From Niabella sp. (GTDB lineage: Bacteria > Bacteroidota > Bacteroidia > Chitinophagales > Chitinophagaceae), in contig JAPUDO010000053.1 in the NCBI GenBank assembly GCA_027493055.1, positions 17,997 through 81,996 on the forward strand: a stretch of 64,000 nucleotides of DNA, in the 5' to 3' direction. A program made the position numbers and the translations under genes. This document shows, one piece after another, positions 9,336 to 17,783 of this stretch (within the stretch, counting starts at the first letter, position 1; every line of letters starts with the position of its first letter). The notes beneath the pieces were generated by a model. That model searched no databases. It had not been told where the DNA came from and saw only the letters and a list, made by a program, of their open reading frames with translations.

Positions 9336-10251
9336 AAATGCGCTCCTTATACTCAACGCCTCTGTAATAATTCATCTGCCGCCTGATCTTCTTTTGCGAA
9401 AACGGCCTGAAAAGTAATAAATCTACCGTTAATATTACCGGTGAAGCCACCAGCAACGCAATGGCAAGATAATATTTATATGCAACAAGTATGCTTTTCC
9501 TTTTCCGGGGATGCTTATTTATGATGTTCACCCATTTCTGGAAGATCTTCCCGGCCTTTCTTTCAATAAACATCAGCGAATATTTTACAGGTGCTGCACC
9601 CGCCCTTACCAGATCCTCCTGCATCCTGTCAAAATTCATAATACGTAAATAACTGCTTACTATATTTCCAAATTTCGAAGCCCCGGCAATATCCTTATCA
9701 GAAACGCCCGGTTTAGGGAAAATGCCCCATTTTCTGTCCTTCCGGCCTGTGCCCAGCCAATGAAAAATGGTAAAATAGCTCAGGTGATTGGGATGTCGGT
9801 CTGCCAGGACAATGTTACCTACCAGCTTGGCCCCTGCATTATGGAGCAGCTTCTTATTCTTTTCCTGCGCATTGATCCACATATTACGGCAACCGCTTAA
9901 TGTTATGACCGGGGTTCCTTTTATTAAAACCTTAAATTGCTCATCTTGTAAAATGGAGTTAAAAGGGATACTTGGCGATAAATTCCAGGGTTGCCAGCCT
10001 AAAATCACCAGGTCATATTTGACAAGACCGGTTTGCCAAGGCGCTAATGCAGTTGGAATAACATTTACCGATTCGGGCACTGTATCAAAAAAATCAGGGA
10101 TAGGCCAGGGGAACGGAAAGGGCTGAACAGGCCTGATCTGAAGAAATTCTACCTCATTTCCGTCTGCAATAACCGGCTTTAAAAACTGATCCAGGATAGC
10201 TTTGGTTTGCCCTGATTGCGTAAAATATACTGCTAAAACTTTTTTTCCCAT
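9334..10251 (-). CDS. darA: Dialkylresorcinol condensing enzyme, DarA-like
   Basis: The 305-residue protein starts with KVLAVYFTQSGQTKAI, a flavodoxin-like first strand and phosphate loop, and continues with VILGWQPWNLSPSIPFN and TLSGCRNMW. These are, as I recall, hallmarks of DarA proteins from flexirubin clusters. A hydrophobic segment near residues 262-284 suggests membrane association. With DarB it would make the 2,5-dialkylresorcinol moiety. It lies 77 bp upstream of the darB-like gene and 9 bp after the small secreted protein gene at 10261, so the three genes look like one minus-strand operon. Assignment is by recall of the family, not by alignment. Confidence 0.8.
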   Translation of the reverse strand: MGKKVLAVYFTQSGQTKAILDQFLKPVIADGNEVEFLQIRPVQPFPFPWPIPDFFDTVPESVNVIPTALAPWQTGLVKYDLVILGWQPWNLSPSIPFNSILQDEQFKVLIKGTPVITLSGCRNMWINAQEKNKKLLHNAGAKLVGNIVLADRHPNHLSYFTIFHWLGTGRKDRKWGIFPKPGVSDKDIAGASKFGNIVSSYLRIMNFDRMQEDLVRAGAAPVKYSLMFIERKAGKIFQKWVNIINKHPRKRKSILVAYKYYLAIALLVASPVILTVDLLLFRPFSQKKIRRQMNYYRGVEYKERI

Positions 10252-10260
10252 AACACTTTA

Positions 10261-10749
10261 TTACAATCCGGTTAATACTTTCGAGGATTTACTGTAAACT
10301 GATATAGCCTGTTGTAATGCATCTGGCAAAGAATGATAATTGCTTTTTACCGTTTGCGCATCTTCAGCCAGATTTTTATTATATCCTACAATTTTAGGGG
10401 CGTTTTCCTGTATTATGAGACGCAAAAACCTGAACTCAGTATTCTGGGGCTCTTTGCTGATAGCGCCCTCAAGCAATTTGTGTCCCTGCTTAAATAAAGA
10501 CAGCTTTTTTGCAGGTACTTTTAAGGCTCCTGATTTTCGCATCAGCAGTGCGCCTTCAAAAGCTGCCTTATCATTACCTTTTAAACTTTTAACATTTCCC
10601 AGCTGCTTATTCCACGCATCTATACTGGCCGATGCAAGCGCTGCATAAAAAGCCTGTTTTCCGGTTCCGGATTGGGCATGTAAAAGAAACGATGCCGTTA
10701 CAAAAAGAATTAAAAAACACGCCCCTGATAATCTGCTATTCCAAACCAT
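10261..10749 (-). CDS. Small secreted protein of the dar operon, function unknown
   Basis: I do not recognise a family. The 162-residue product has a long N-terminal signal sequence (about residues 1-26, ending LLHAQS) and a helical, lysine- and alanine-rich mature part (FEGALLMRKSGALKVPAKKLSLFKQGHKLLEGAI), with no cysteines or catalytic motif that I can see after the signal. It is the first gene of the minus-strand operon, 9 bp before the darA-like gene, with a promoter box just upstream. A periplasmic helper for lipid or pigment handling is possible but is only inference from position. Confidence 0.65.
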   Translation of the reverse strand: MVWNSRLSGACFLILFVTASFLLHAQSGTGKQAFYAALASASIDAWNKQLGNVKSLKGNDKAAFEGALLMRKSGALKVPAKKLSLFKQGHKLLEGAISKEPQNTEFRFLRLIIQENAPKIVGYNKNLAEDAQTVKSNYHSLPDALQQAISVYSKSSKVLTGL

Positions 10750-10760
10750 ATTAAAGTTGG

Positions 10761-10768
10761 CAAATTTA
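10761..10768 (-). promoter_or_regulatory. -7 box (TAAATTTG) for the dar operon
   Basis: Perfect TAnnTTTG, 11 nt upstream of the ATG at 10749. Transcription would start within a few bases of the codon, giving a very short leader. Confidence 0.5.
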
Positions 10769-10817
10769 TAGAATATATACTTTTATACTGCAGGAAGAAA
10801 AAACAAAGAATTTCCTG

Positions 10818-10825
10818 TAAGTTTG
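10818..10825 (+). promoter_or_regulatory. -7 box (TAAGTTTG) for the gene at 10915
   Basis: Perfect TAnnTTTG on the plus strand. Initiation near 10829 would give a leader of about 85 nt that contains both hairpins at 10857-10910. Confidence 0.45.
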
Positions 10826-10856
10826 ATACCGGAAATACTTCAGCCCTCTAAAAACT

Positions 10857-10910
10857 TTCCTGCCGGCAGGAAGTCTTTAGACATTTAAACCAAATTATTT
10901 AAAGACTTCC
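10857..10910 (+). promoter_or_regulatory. Two overlapping, mutually exclusive leader hairpins
   Basis: A perfect 16-nt palindrome, TTCCTGCCGGCAGGAA (10857-10872), overlaps by four bases an 11-bp inverted repeat, GGAAGTCTTTA (10869-10879) / TAAAGACTTCC (10900-10910). The second stem ends 4 nt before the ATG at 10915 and would cover the ribosome landing site. Because they share bases, the two stems compete. A regulatory switch is inference. Confidence 0.45.
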
Positions 10911-10914
10911 TCTA

Positions 10915-11451
10915 ATGAAGACGAACAAAATATTTTTATTGGTTGCTTTTACTCTCAGCCAATTAATAGTTAATGCGCAAAGTGATTATAAACAAGCATT
11001 TGGGATAAGGCTGAACGCCCATATTGCTTATGATGTACTGGCGGCATCCTATAAGAATTTTCTGTCGGACCATGGTGCTTTGGAATTTAACTTCGGGTTT
11101 GGGGCCAGAAACATGTACGTTCCTAACTCAGGAGGGCAAACGAGCTTTTCTCCCGGGATCAGTATAACAGGCGCTTATCAATATCACGAACTGATCGAAA
11201 CACCTACCAATGAAAGCCTTCGCTGGTTTGCAGGTGGCGGACTCACTATTTTTAATATTTTTTCCAAAAATCATTTTTACGAAGGCTTTGGTGCAGGACT
11301 ATTTGGTACGGCAGGGATTGATTATAAATTTAAGGATTCGCCCATCAACCTGACTGCCGACTGGCGGCCAACTGTATTTTTATCTGCCCCTTCTTCCTTT
11401 GCGCCGCTGCATGTTGGCACACTTGGCATAGCAGCCCGATATACTTTTTAG
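10915..11451 (+). CDS. Probable outer-membrane beta-barrel protein
   Basis: The 178-residue protein has a signal peptide (residues 1-21, LSQLIVNAQ) and a glycine- and aromatic-rich body with alternating polar/hydrophobic segments (LEFNFGFGARNMY, WFAGGGLTIFNIF, AGLFGTAGIDYKF), ending in an aromatic residue (AARYTF), as small eight-stranded barrels do. No enzymatic motif is visible. It faces away from the dar operon and precedes the glycosyltransferase gene by 35 bp, so it may be the first gene of the plus-strand pigment operon. Its role is unknown. Confidence 0.65.
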   Translation: MKTNKIFLLVAFTLSQLIVNAQSDYKQAFGIRLNAHIAYDVLAASYKNFLSDHGALEFNFGFGARNMYVPNSGGQTSFSPGISITGAYQYHELIETPTNESLRWFAGGGLTIFNIFSKNHFYEGFGAGLFGTAGIDYKFKDSPINLTADWRPTVFLSAPSSFAPLHVGTLGIAARYTF

Positions 11452-11485
11452 TTTTCTCCTTTCCATCGTTTATTTTTGGTGCCTG

Positions 11486-12703
11486 GTGGTATCACATGCG
11501 TTTATACGGGATATTAATAATACATACGAAACTTTTAACAGCTTAAAAGTTTGCGTTATTATACCTACTTACAATAATGCTGCTACCATCAGCGCTGTTA
11601 TCGCTGATGTACTTCGATATACAGGCAATGTTATTGTGGTAAATGATGGCTCTACTGATACTACCGAAACGCTTTTACAGTCGATAACTGATATAACCCG
11701 GGTTTCTTATACATTAAACCGGGGCAAAGGGTTTGCGCTGCGCACCGGGTTTAAAAAAGCCATAGCACTGGGGTTTGAGTATGCCATCACTATTGATTCT
11801 GACGGCCAGCATTTTGCTAAAGATCTCCCAGCTTTTATTAATAAACTGAAGGAAAGCGGCCCTGCCCTCATCATGGGAGCCCGTAATATGGACACAGCAG
11901 CAAATGTACCGGGCAAAAGCAGCTTCGGCAATAAGTTTAGTAATTTCTGGTACAAGACTGAGACCGGCATTGAGCTGCCCGACACGCAGACGGGGTATCG
12001 TTTATACCCACTTGCGCCTATCGGCCAAATGAAGTTTTTTACCCGTAAATATGAGTTTGAGATTGAAGTAATTGTACGCCTGGCATGGGCCGGGGTAAAA
12101 GTGATCTCGGTTCCTATTACTGTATATTATCCGCCCAAAGAAGAGCGGATCAGCCATTTCAGGCCGTTTAAAGACTTTACACGCATCAGTATCGTAAACA
12201 CAGTGCTGGTAACTATTTGCTTCTTTTATATATGGCCGCGCAATTTTTTCAGGCGGTTCTATAAAAATAAAAACTGGAAGCAGGAGCTAAAGCAAATACT
12301 GTTAAAGCCCGGTGAAAGTGATGCCAGGAAAGCATACTCCGTTGCGTTTGGAGGGTTTATGGGTATTGTTCCTATATGGGGATTCCAGCTGCTGACAGGC
12401 ATTCCGTTAGCCCATTTATTAAAACTGAATAAAACGCTGTTTATAATTGCTGCTAACATCAGCATCCCTCCCATGATCCCCTTTATTCTTTTTTTCAGCT
12501 ACAAAATGGGAAAGCCATTTATGGGCAGCAGGGCGGTGGATCTGTCGTTTAATAAGCAGCTTACCCTCGAAAAAATGGGTCAAAACCTGGAACAGTATAT
12601 TTATGGAGCCTTCTTTTTAGCGATCATTGTGGGGGTTCTGTTCTGGATACTAACGTTCTTATTTTTGAAAGTACGTAAGTTAAAAAAGCAAAGCCGAGCG
12701 TGA
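11486..12703 (+). CDS. Family 2 glycosyltransferase fused to DUF2062
   Basis: The N-terminal part (about residues 21-235) is a GT-A family 2 transferase: VCVIIPTYNN, the nucleotide-binding VVNDGSTD (51-58), and the metal-binding D-S-D in TIDSDGQH (104-106). A membrane segment follows near 232-250, and the C-terminal part (about 270-400) is a DUF2062-type integral membrane region (GGFMGIVPIWGFQLL). The start is GTG at 11486; no upstream in-frame ATG is evident. Aryl polyene and flexirubin loci commonly include a GT2 protein next to an MMPL exporter, as here. The acceptor is unknown. Confidence 0.85.
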   Translation: MVSHAFIRDINNTYETFNSLKVCVIIPTYNNAATISAVIADVLRYTGNVIVVNDGSTDTTETLLQSITDITRVSYTLNRGKGFALRTGFKKAIALGFEYAITIDSDGQHFAKDLPAFINKLKESGPALIMGARNMDTAANVPGKSSFGNKFSNFWYKTETGIELPDTQTGYRLYPLAPIGQMKFFTRKYEFEIEVIVRLAWAGVKVISVPITVYYPPKEERISHFRPFKDFTRISIVNTVLVTICFFYIWPRNFFRRFYKNKNWKQELKQILLKPGESDARKAYSVAFGGFMGIVPIWGFQLLTGIPLAHLLKLNKTLFIIAANISIPPMIPFILFFSYKMGKPFMGSRAVDLSFNKQLTLEKMGQNLEQYIYGAFFLAIIVGVLFWILTFLFLKVRKLKKQSRA

Positions 12704-12718
12704 CAGACTAATCATTAG

Positions 12719-12748
12719 ATTGTTTTCTATTGGCGAAGAGAAAACAAT
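12719..12748 (+). other. Intercistronic hairpin between the GT2 and MMPL genes
   Basis: Perfect 10-bp inverted repeat, ATTGTTTTCT (12719-12728) / AGAAAACAAT (12739-12748), with a 10-nt loop, in the 62-bp gap. No T-run follows, so RNA processing or stability is likelier than termination. Confidence 0.4.
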
Positions 12749-12765
12749 ACATTAAGACCAGTTAA

Positions 12766-15700
12766 ATGCAAAAAACATTCACTTCCATATTCGATTTTTT
12801 TAAAAAGAACAAGGCGGCTCTTTACCTCACGTTTTTTACCACGCTGGCGCTGTTTGTTCTTTTTGCATCCAGGGTAAAATTTGTTGAAGATGTTTATGCC
12901 ATCATCCCGAAAGATGAAAAAACAGAGAAACTCACACAGGTATTTGAAAACTCCAAGTTCGCAGACAAGCTGGTGGTGATGGTTTCTCTTAGGGATAGTA
13001 CCCTTACGGACCCCGATAAACTGACGGCTTATGCAGATATATTTGCAGAACATCTGCAACAGGATGCAAAACCTTATATAAAGAATCTCCGGCATAAAAT
13101 TGACGAGGCATTTACCTATTCCCTTTTTGAAACGATACAAAACCATCTTCCCGTTTTTTTAACAGAAAGTGATTATAATAAAATAGATACACTCCTGCAG
13201 CCGGAAGAGCTGGCAAAATCCCTCCGCCGCAGCAGTTCTATCTTGGGAATTCCTTCGGCAACGCCTGTTAAAAATATTGTATTGAAAGACCCATCCGGAA
13301 TTTCGTTCCTGGCATTACAAAAATTACAGCAGCTGCAATACGAAGACAATTTTACACTTCATCAGAACCATTTCATTACAAAGGACAAGAAGACCCTGAT
13401 GTTGTTTATTACGCCTGCTTACCCCGCAGGTAATACCGGTAAGAACCAATATCTTTTTAAGGCTATTGATGCTGTTATTGACTCATTGCAGCAGAACGGC
13501 TTTCCTAATATCAGCACACAGTATTTTGGCGCGGCAGTAGTATCGCAGAACAACGCGGCACAATTACGGAAAGACACCCTGCTTACACAAGGCGTTACCG
13601 TATTATTCCTGGTTGTTTTCTTAGGCTTTTATTTTAAGCGGAAACGTGCGCCGGTGCTTATCCTGGTGCCGGTGGTGTATGGCGCAGCATTTGCGCTTGC
13701 CGCTATCTGGTTTATTAAGGGCAGTATTTCTGTAATTGCATTGGGCACCGGCTCTATCGTTCTGGGAATAGCAGTTAACTATTCGCTGCATGTGTTCAAT
13801 CACTACCGGCATACCGGCAATATTAAAAAGGTTATTGAAGATCTTTCTTTTCCGCTTACGATTGGCAGCATTACTACTATTCTTGGCTTTTTGAGCCTGC
13901 AATATGCTGCATCGGACATGTTGAAAGACCTGGGCCTGTTTGCCGGCTTCAGCCTTATTGGTGCAGCTTCCTGCTCCCTGGTATTTCTCCCGCATTTCAT
14001 CAGCTCCACGCATAAAGTGGAAGTAAAACATTCATGGCTTGATAAAATTTCCTCTCTAAGAGTAGAGACGAATAAATGGGTGGTTGCTGCTATTTTCATT
14101 ATTACGATCGTCCTTTACCAGTTTGCCGGCAAGGTTTCGTTTGAGCCGGATATGATGCAGCTGAACTATATGTCGGACAAGCTTAAAGCAGCAGAGCATA
14201 AACTGAATGGCATTAGCGGAGCAGCTTTAAAATCTGTCTACGTTGTCAGCGAAGGGGATGACCTTAACAAGGCGTTACAAAGAAATGAAGCGCTTCAGAA
14301 TGAGGTTGATCTTTTAAAAAGCAAAGGGCTTATTAATACCAGCTCGGGTGTGGCCAACCTGTTTATGTCAGACAGCCTGCAACAAAAACGGATAGCCCGT
14401 TGGAACGCTTACTGGACACAGGACAAAAAGCAGCAGGTATTACAAAACCTCGCTGTTATGGCGCCCGCATCGGGTTTTACAGCAGATGGTGTCAATAACT
14501 TTGAAGAATTGATCAGCCAGGCATACCAGCCTGTTGCCCTGAATGACCTGCAGGCTTTACGGAACAGCTTTTTAGATGATTACATTACTGAAAAAGCAGG
14601 TATGGCCTCGGTGGTTACGTTGATCAAAGTACCTGAGCAATATAAACAACAGGTCATTGCGGCTATAGAGAAACAGCCACAAGCCACGGTTTTAGACCGG
14701 CAATATCTCACCAGCCGGCTTACACAAATGGTGAACGATGACTTTAACCATATTGCCTGGACCATTTCTATTATTGTTGCGGTTGTGCTGTTTTTAACTT
14801 ATGGTAGAATAGAGCTGATGCTGATGTGCTTTATTCCGATGCTTTTTAGCTGGATATGGATACTTGGCATAATGGCCCTTTTTAATATACAGTTCAACAT
14901 TGTGAACATCATCATCTCTGCTTTAATATTCGGGCTGGGAGATGATTACAGCCTGTTTGTTATGGACGGGCTGGTTAACGAATACAAAACCGGAAAGAAA
15001 AACCTTGCTTCCTATAAATCGTCTATTTTGTTGTCTGCCATAACTACCATGGCAGGTTTAGGCGTATTGATATTTGCGAAACACCCTGCTTTAAGGTCCA
15101 TCGCTTTTATATCTGTCACCGGCATTCTTTGCGTGGTGATCATGTCGCAGGTGCTAATACCCTTCTTCTTTTCTTTAGTGATCAGAAACCGTGTGCGCAA
15201 AGGCTTTCATCCATGGACCTTATGGAGCTGGAGCCGTTCTGTTTTCTCCTTTTTCTATTTTGGTTTTGTAAGTGTGCTGCTTACCCTTATTGGTGTTTTT
15301 TTGATTAAGTTGAATCTATTAGGAAGAAAAAAAGGCAAATATGTATATCATTATTTGTTGTCTAAATTCTGCATGTCGGTATTATACATCATGGGGAATT
15401 TTAAAAAGCAGCAGATCAACCCGGAGCACGAAAACTTTAAGAAGCCCGCTGTAGTAGTTGCCAACCATCAGTCTTTTTTGGATATTTTGCAAATGGCAAT
15501 GCTTAACCCCAGGCTGATATTGCTTACCAACAAATGGGTATGGAACTCTCCTGTTTTTGGATGGGCCATAAAAATGGCTGATTTTTATCCTGTTGCCAAC
15601 GGTGTAGAAAACAGTGTAGAGCTGTTAAACACACAGGTACGGGAAGGTTATTCCATATCTGTATTTCCTGAAGGTACGCGAACCTCATACCCACCCATGA

Positions 15701-16605
15701 AACGATTTCATCAAGGAGCTTTTTACCTGGCAGATCAATTAAAGCTGGATATTGTGCCCGTGCTGTTTCACGGTTTAGGTTATACCATGACCAAAGGAGA
15801 CTTTCTGCTGAAGAACGGCCCCATTACTGCTAAATATCTGCCCCGCATCAAAGCTGATGATACGAGCTGGGGCCATACTTACCAGGAAAGGACTAAAACT
15901 ATTTCCAGGTATTTTAAACAGCAGCACGAAGCATTGACCAAAGAGTTGGAAACGCCGGCCTCTTTTAAAGAGCACCTGTTCTTTAACTATATTTATAAAG
16001 GTCCGGTGCTGGAATGGTATTTAAAAATCAAGCTAAGACTTGAAAATTATTACCAGCCCTTTCATGAACTTTTACCGGAGGAGGGGGATTTTTTAGACCT
16101 GGGCTGCGGCTATGGCTTTATGAGCTATACTTTGCATTGGGCCAGCCAGGGGAAACGGAATTTTACCGGGGTAGATTACGATGAAGAAAAGATTGCAACA
16201 GCACAACGTTGCTTTAGCAGAACAGAAGCGGTAAATTTCGTTTGCGGAGATATTGCAACATTTCCGCCCCGAAAGTATAATGGGATCATCATCAGCGATG
16301 TCTTACATTACCTGCCACCAACCTTACAACAGGAAGTAATTGAAAATGCCATAGACAGCTTATTGACAGGTGGTGTGCTCATCATTCGTGATGGAGATGC
16401 CGACCTGAAGGAAAAACATAAAGGCACCCGGCTCACAGAATTCTTTTCAACCAGGATATTCTCATTCAATAAAACAACTAACAAACTGCATTTTCTATCG
16501 GGCAGTGATATAGAAGCTATTACAGCAAAAAAAGAAGTGCATTTGCAGCGTATTGACGATACAAAATATACTTCTAATGTGGTATGGGTGATAAGAAAAA
16601 AGTGA
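12766..16605 (+). CDS. MMPL/RND exporter - PlsC acyltransferase - methyltransferase fusion
   Basis: The 1279-residue protein joins three domains. Residues about 1-835 form an MMPL/RND-type transporter with duplicated membrane bundles (IALGTGSIVLGIAVNYSLHVF and IISALIFGLGDDYSLFV, each with the family's conserved polar positions). Residues about 875-1065 are a PlsC-like acyltransferase with NHQSFLD (HX4D, H about 900) and FPEGTR (about 967). Residues about 1100-1279 are a class I SAM methyltransferase (FLDLGCGYGF, near 1111, and GVDYDEE). MMPL exporters and acyltransferases are typical of aryl polyene loci; combining all three in one chain couples modification with export (inference). The last 80 bp are duplicated beyond the next gene. 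Confidence 0.88.
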   Translation: MQKTFTSIFDFFKKNKAALYLTFFTTLALFVLFASRVKFVEDVYAIIPKDEKTEKLTQVFENSKFADKLVVMVSLRDSTLTDPDKLTAYADIFAEHLQQDAKPYIKNLRHKIDEAFTYSLFETIQNHLPVFLTESDYNKIDTLLQPEELAKSLRRSSSILGIPSATPVKNIVLKDPSGISFLALQKLQQLQYEDNFTLHQNHFITKDKKTLMLFITPAYPAGNTGKNQYLFKAIDAVIDSLQQNGFPNISTQYFGAAVVSQNNAAQLRKDTLLTQGVTVLFLVVFLGFYFKRKRAPVLILVPVVYGAAFALAAIWFIKGSISVIALGTGSIVLGIAVNYSLHVFNHYRHTGNIKKVIEDLSFPLTIGSITTILGFLSLQYAASDMLKDLGLFAGFSLIGAASCSLVFLPHFISSTHKVEVKHSWLDKISSLRVETNKWVVAAIFIITIVLYQFAGKVSFEPDMMQLNYMSDKLKAAEHKLNGISGAALKSVYVVSEGDDLNKALQRNEALQNEVDLLKSKGLINTSSGVANLFMSDSLQQKRIARWNAYWTQDKKQQVLQNLAVMAPASGFTADGVNNFEELISQAYQPVALNDLQALRNSFLDDYITEKAGMASVVTLIKVPEQYKQQVIAAIEKQPQATVLDRQYLTSRLTQMVNDDFNHIAWTISIIVAVVLFLTYGRIELMLMCFIPMLFSWIWILGIMALFNIQFNIVNIIISALIFGLGDDYSLFVMDGLVNEYKTGKKNLASYKSSILLSAITTMAGLGVLIFAKHPALRSIAFISVTGILCVVIMSQVLIPFFFSLVIRNRVRKGFHPWTLWSWSRSVFSFFYFGFVSVLLTLIGVFLIKLNLLGRKKGKYVYHYLLSKFCMSVLYIMGNFKKQQINPEHENFKKPAVVVANHQSFLDILQMAMLNPRLILLTNKWVWNSPVFGWAIKMADFYPVANGVENSVELLNTQVREGYSISVFPEGTRTSYPPMKRFHQGAFYLADQLKLDIVPVLFHGLGYTMTKGDFLLKNGPITAKYLPRIKADDTSWGHTYQERTKTISRYFKQQHEALTKELETPASFKEHLFFNYIYKGPVLEWYLKIKLRLENYYQPFHELLPEEGDFLDLGCGYGFMSYTLHWASQGKRNFTGVDYDEEKIATAQRCFSRTEAVNFVCGDIATFPPRKYNGIIISDVLHYLPPTLQQEVIENAIDSLLTGGVLIIRDGDADLKEKHKGTRLTEFFSTRIFSFNKTTNKLHFLSGSDIEAITAKKEVHLQRIDDTKYTSNVVWVIRKK
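16526..16605 (+). repeat. 80-bp direct repeat, proximal copy (end of the fusion gene)
   Basis: This copy encodes the last residues and stop of the MMPL fusion gene. It matches 17784-17863 at 79 of 80 positions (75 consecutive identical bases, then one A/C difference, then GTGA). The difference changes the last residue from Lys to Thr in the distal copy. The copies are 1258 bp apart and bracket the Rpn gene. Confidence 0.95.
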
Positions 16606-16708
16606 CAGTTGCTTTTCTATTTCCTGTTTTTCTGCGAAAGATCTTAGTAGAAAGCCACTTTTTTCCCGAAGTAAGCTCGTACTAAACCTAAACCAAAAAG
16701 TAACGTAT

Positions 16709-16741
16709 AAAAAAGGCCATTCCTAACATTAGAAACAGCCT
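16709..16741 (-). terminator. Intrinsic terminator of the second Rpn gene
   Basis: Read on the minus strand, AGGC..TTTCTAA / TTAGGAA..GCCT forms a near-complete stem followed by TTTTTTA, about 25 nt after the Rpn stop codon. Confidence 0.6.
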
Positions 16742-16765
16742 CTCTTTTATAATTTTTTAGGATCA

Positions 16766-17689
16766 CTATTTTTTATTTTTCAGCGAGGTGCGTATTTTTT
16801 TTACAAAGCTAACAGGAACTTCTGCGGCACTTGCAGCCTGCTCATCAGTAAAGCCAAATTTATTTATAAGATTCTTTACGAACTCATAGCTTTTTTGCTC
16901 TGCACCTTTTTCCATGCCCTTCTCCATACCTTTTTCCATAGCTCTCTCCTCTGCTGTTTTTAATACAGAATAGGCTGTCCATTTATCTAAAAGGTCTTTT
17001 TCGTATAACATATACTCCTCCTTTTTTAAGTTAGCTACTTCAGCAATTTTAAATAACTTCTGAAATATCTTCTTATGCAAAAATACCGGAATTTTCTCCA
17101 TTTTTCCCATGTTACGCAACACATACATCCAGCGTTCAAGGTCGGTTTTTATTTCCTGTTCTTCCAGGCTAAAATTAGGAAGCTCTAAAAATATAAATCC
17201 CAGCTTATTGTAAAACACCTCTCCGGTTTCTTCTTCTGCCAGCCGCACCCAATGAAAATATTTACCGGGAACTGTTTTATCAAAATTAAAGTCCATAAGC
17301 CCTACAAAGTACACTTCTTTGAGCTCAAAGTCCCAGTGCCGGTTTCCTTTCGGTCCCTGCTCATGCAGTTTGCTGGCTATATAAAAAAGAGCGCGATCGG
17401 TAAAAAACTTCTGATCTGCCCGCTGTACTTCTATAATGAAGGTTTCGCCATTGGCGCCGGTACAGGTAAGATCAAAAATAGATTTGCGGTAATGCTTTGC
17501 CGGGCCGCCTTCTTCCTGTGGGTTATACACCAGGTCTTTTATTACTTTACACCCTTTGAACAGTTCGTTCAAAAAGGCAATCAGCAAATCTTTATTAGGC
17601 TCAGAACCCAGCAGGCGCTTAAATCCAAAATCGGTTAGCGGGTCTATAAAACGGCCAATCGGCGGAATCTTATTTTGGTGTTTTGTCAT
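16766..17689 (-). CDS. Rpn-family PD-(D/E)XK nuclease / putative transposase, inside a duplicated flank
   Basis: From the ATG at 17689 the protein is 307 residues. It shows the classic Bacteroidota Rpn opening, RFIDPLTDFGFKRLLG, the PD-(D/E)XK core with D73 (SIFDLTC) and E87-V-Q89 (FIIEVQRAD), and a helical C-terminal half. A linker of three to four MEKG repeats is followed by a helix-turn-helix-like tail (DEQAASAAEVPVSFVKKIRTSL). The start is preceded by a perfect -7 box with only 4 nt between, so the mRNA is probably leaderless. The gene is bracketed by an 80-bp direct duplication of the neighbouring gene's 3' end, which points to acquisition by insertion or recombination. Rpn proteins are linked to RecA-independent recombination. 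Confidence 0.88.
   Translation of the reverse strand: MTKHQNKIPPIGRFIDPLTDFGFKRLLGSEPNKDLLIAFLNELFKGCKVIKDLVYNPQEEGGPAKHYRKSIFDLTCTGANGETFIIEVQRADQKFFTDRALFYIASKLHEQGPKGNRHWDFELKEVYFVGLMDFNFDKTVPGKYFHWVRLAEEETGEVFYNKLGFIFLELPNFSLEEQEIKTDLERWMYVLRNMGKMEKIPVFLHKKIFQKLFKIAEVANLKKEEYMLYEKDLLDKWTAYSVLKTAEERAMEKGMEKGMEKGAEQKSYEFVKNLINKFGFTDEQAASAAEVPVSFVKKIRTSLKNKK
16904..16939 (-). repeat. Three 12-bp tandem repeats coding for MEKG in the Rpn linker
   Basis: Three consecutive 12-bp units (ATGGARAARGGY on the minus strand), two of them identical, encode MEKG-MEKG-MEKG. Such in-frame repeats can vary in number without breaking the frame. Confidence 0.8.
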
Positions 17690-17693
17690 CAAC

Positions 17694-17701
17694 CAAAGAT
17701 A
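17694..17701 (-). promoter_or_regulatory. -7 box (TATCTTTG) for the second Rpn gene
   Basis: Perfect TAnnTTTG ending 4 nt before the ATG at 17689, which implies a leaderless transcript. Confidence 0.55.
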
Positions 17702-17783
17702 AGACTATGTTAATTTCGTTATTAAAATCTAAAGAAAAACCCTCAGACAAAGGTGTAAGCACCTCTCTTATTAATAGCTACAA

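Noticed and set aside
12727-13146. Minus-strand ORF of 139 codons
   Set aside because: Antisense to the start of the MMPL fusion gene; cysteine- and lysine-rich composition typical of a shadow frame.
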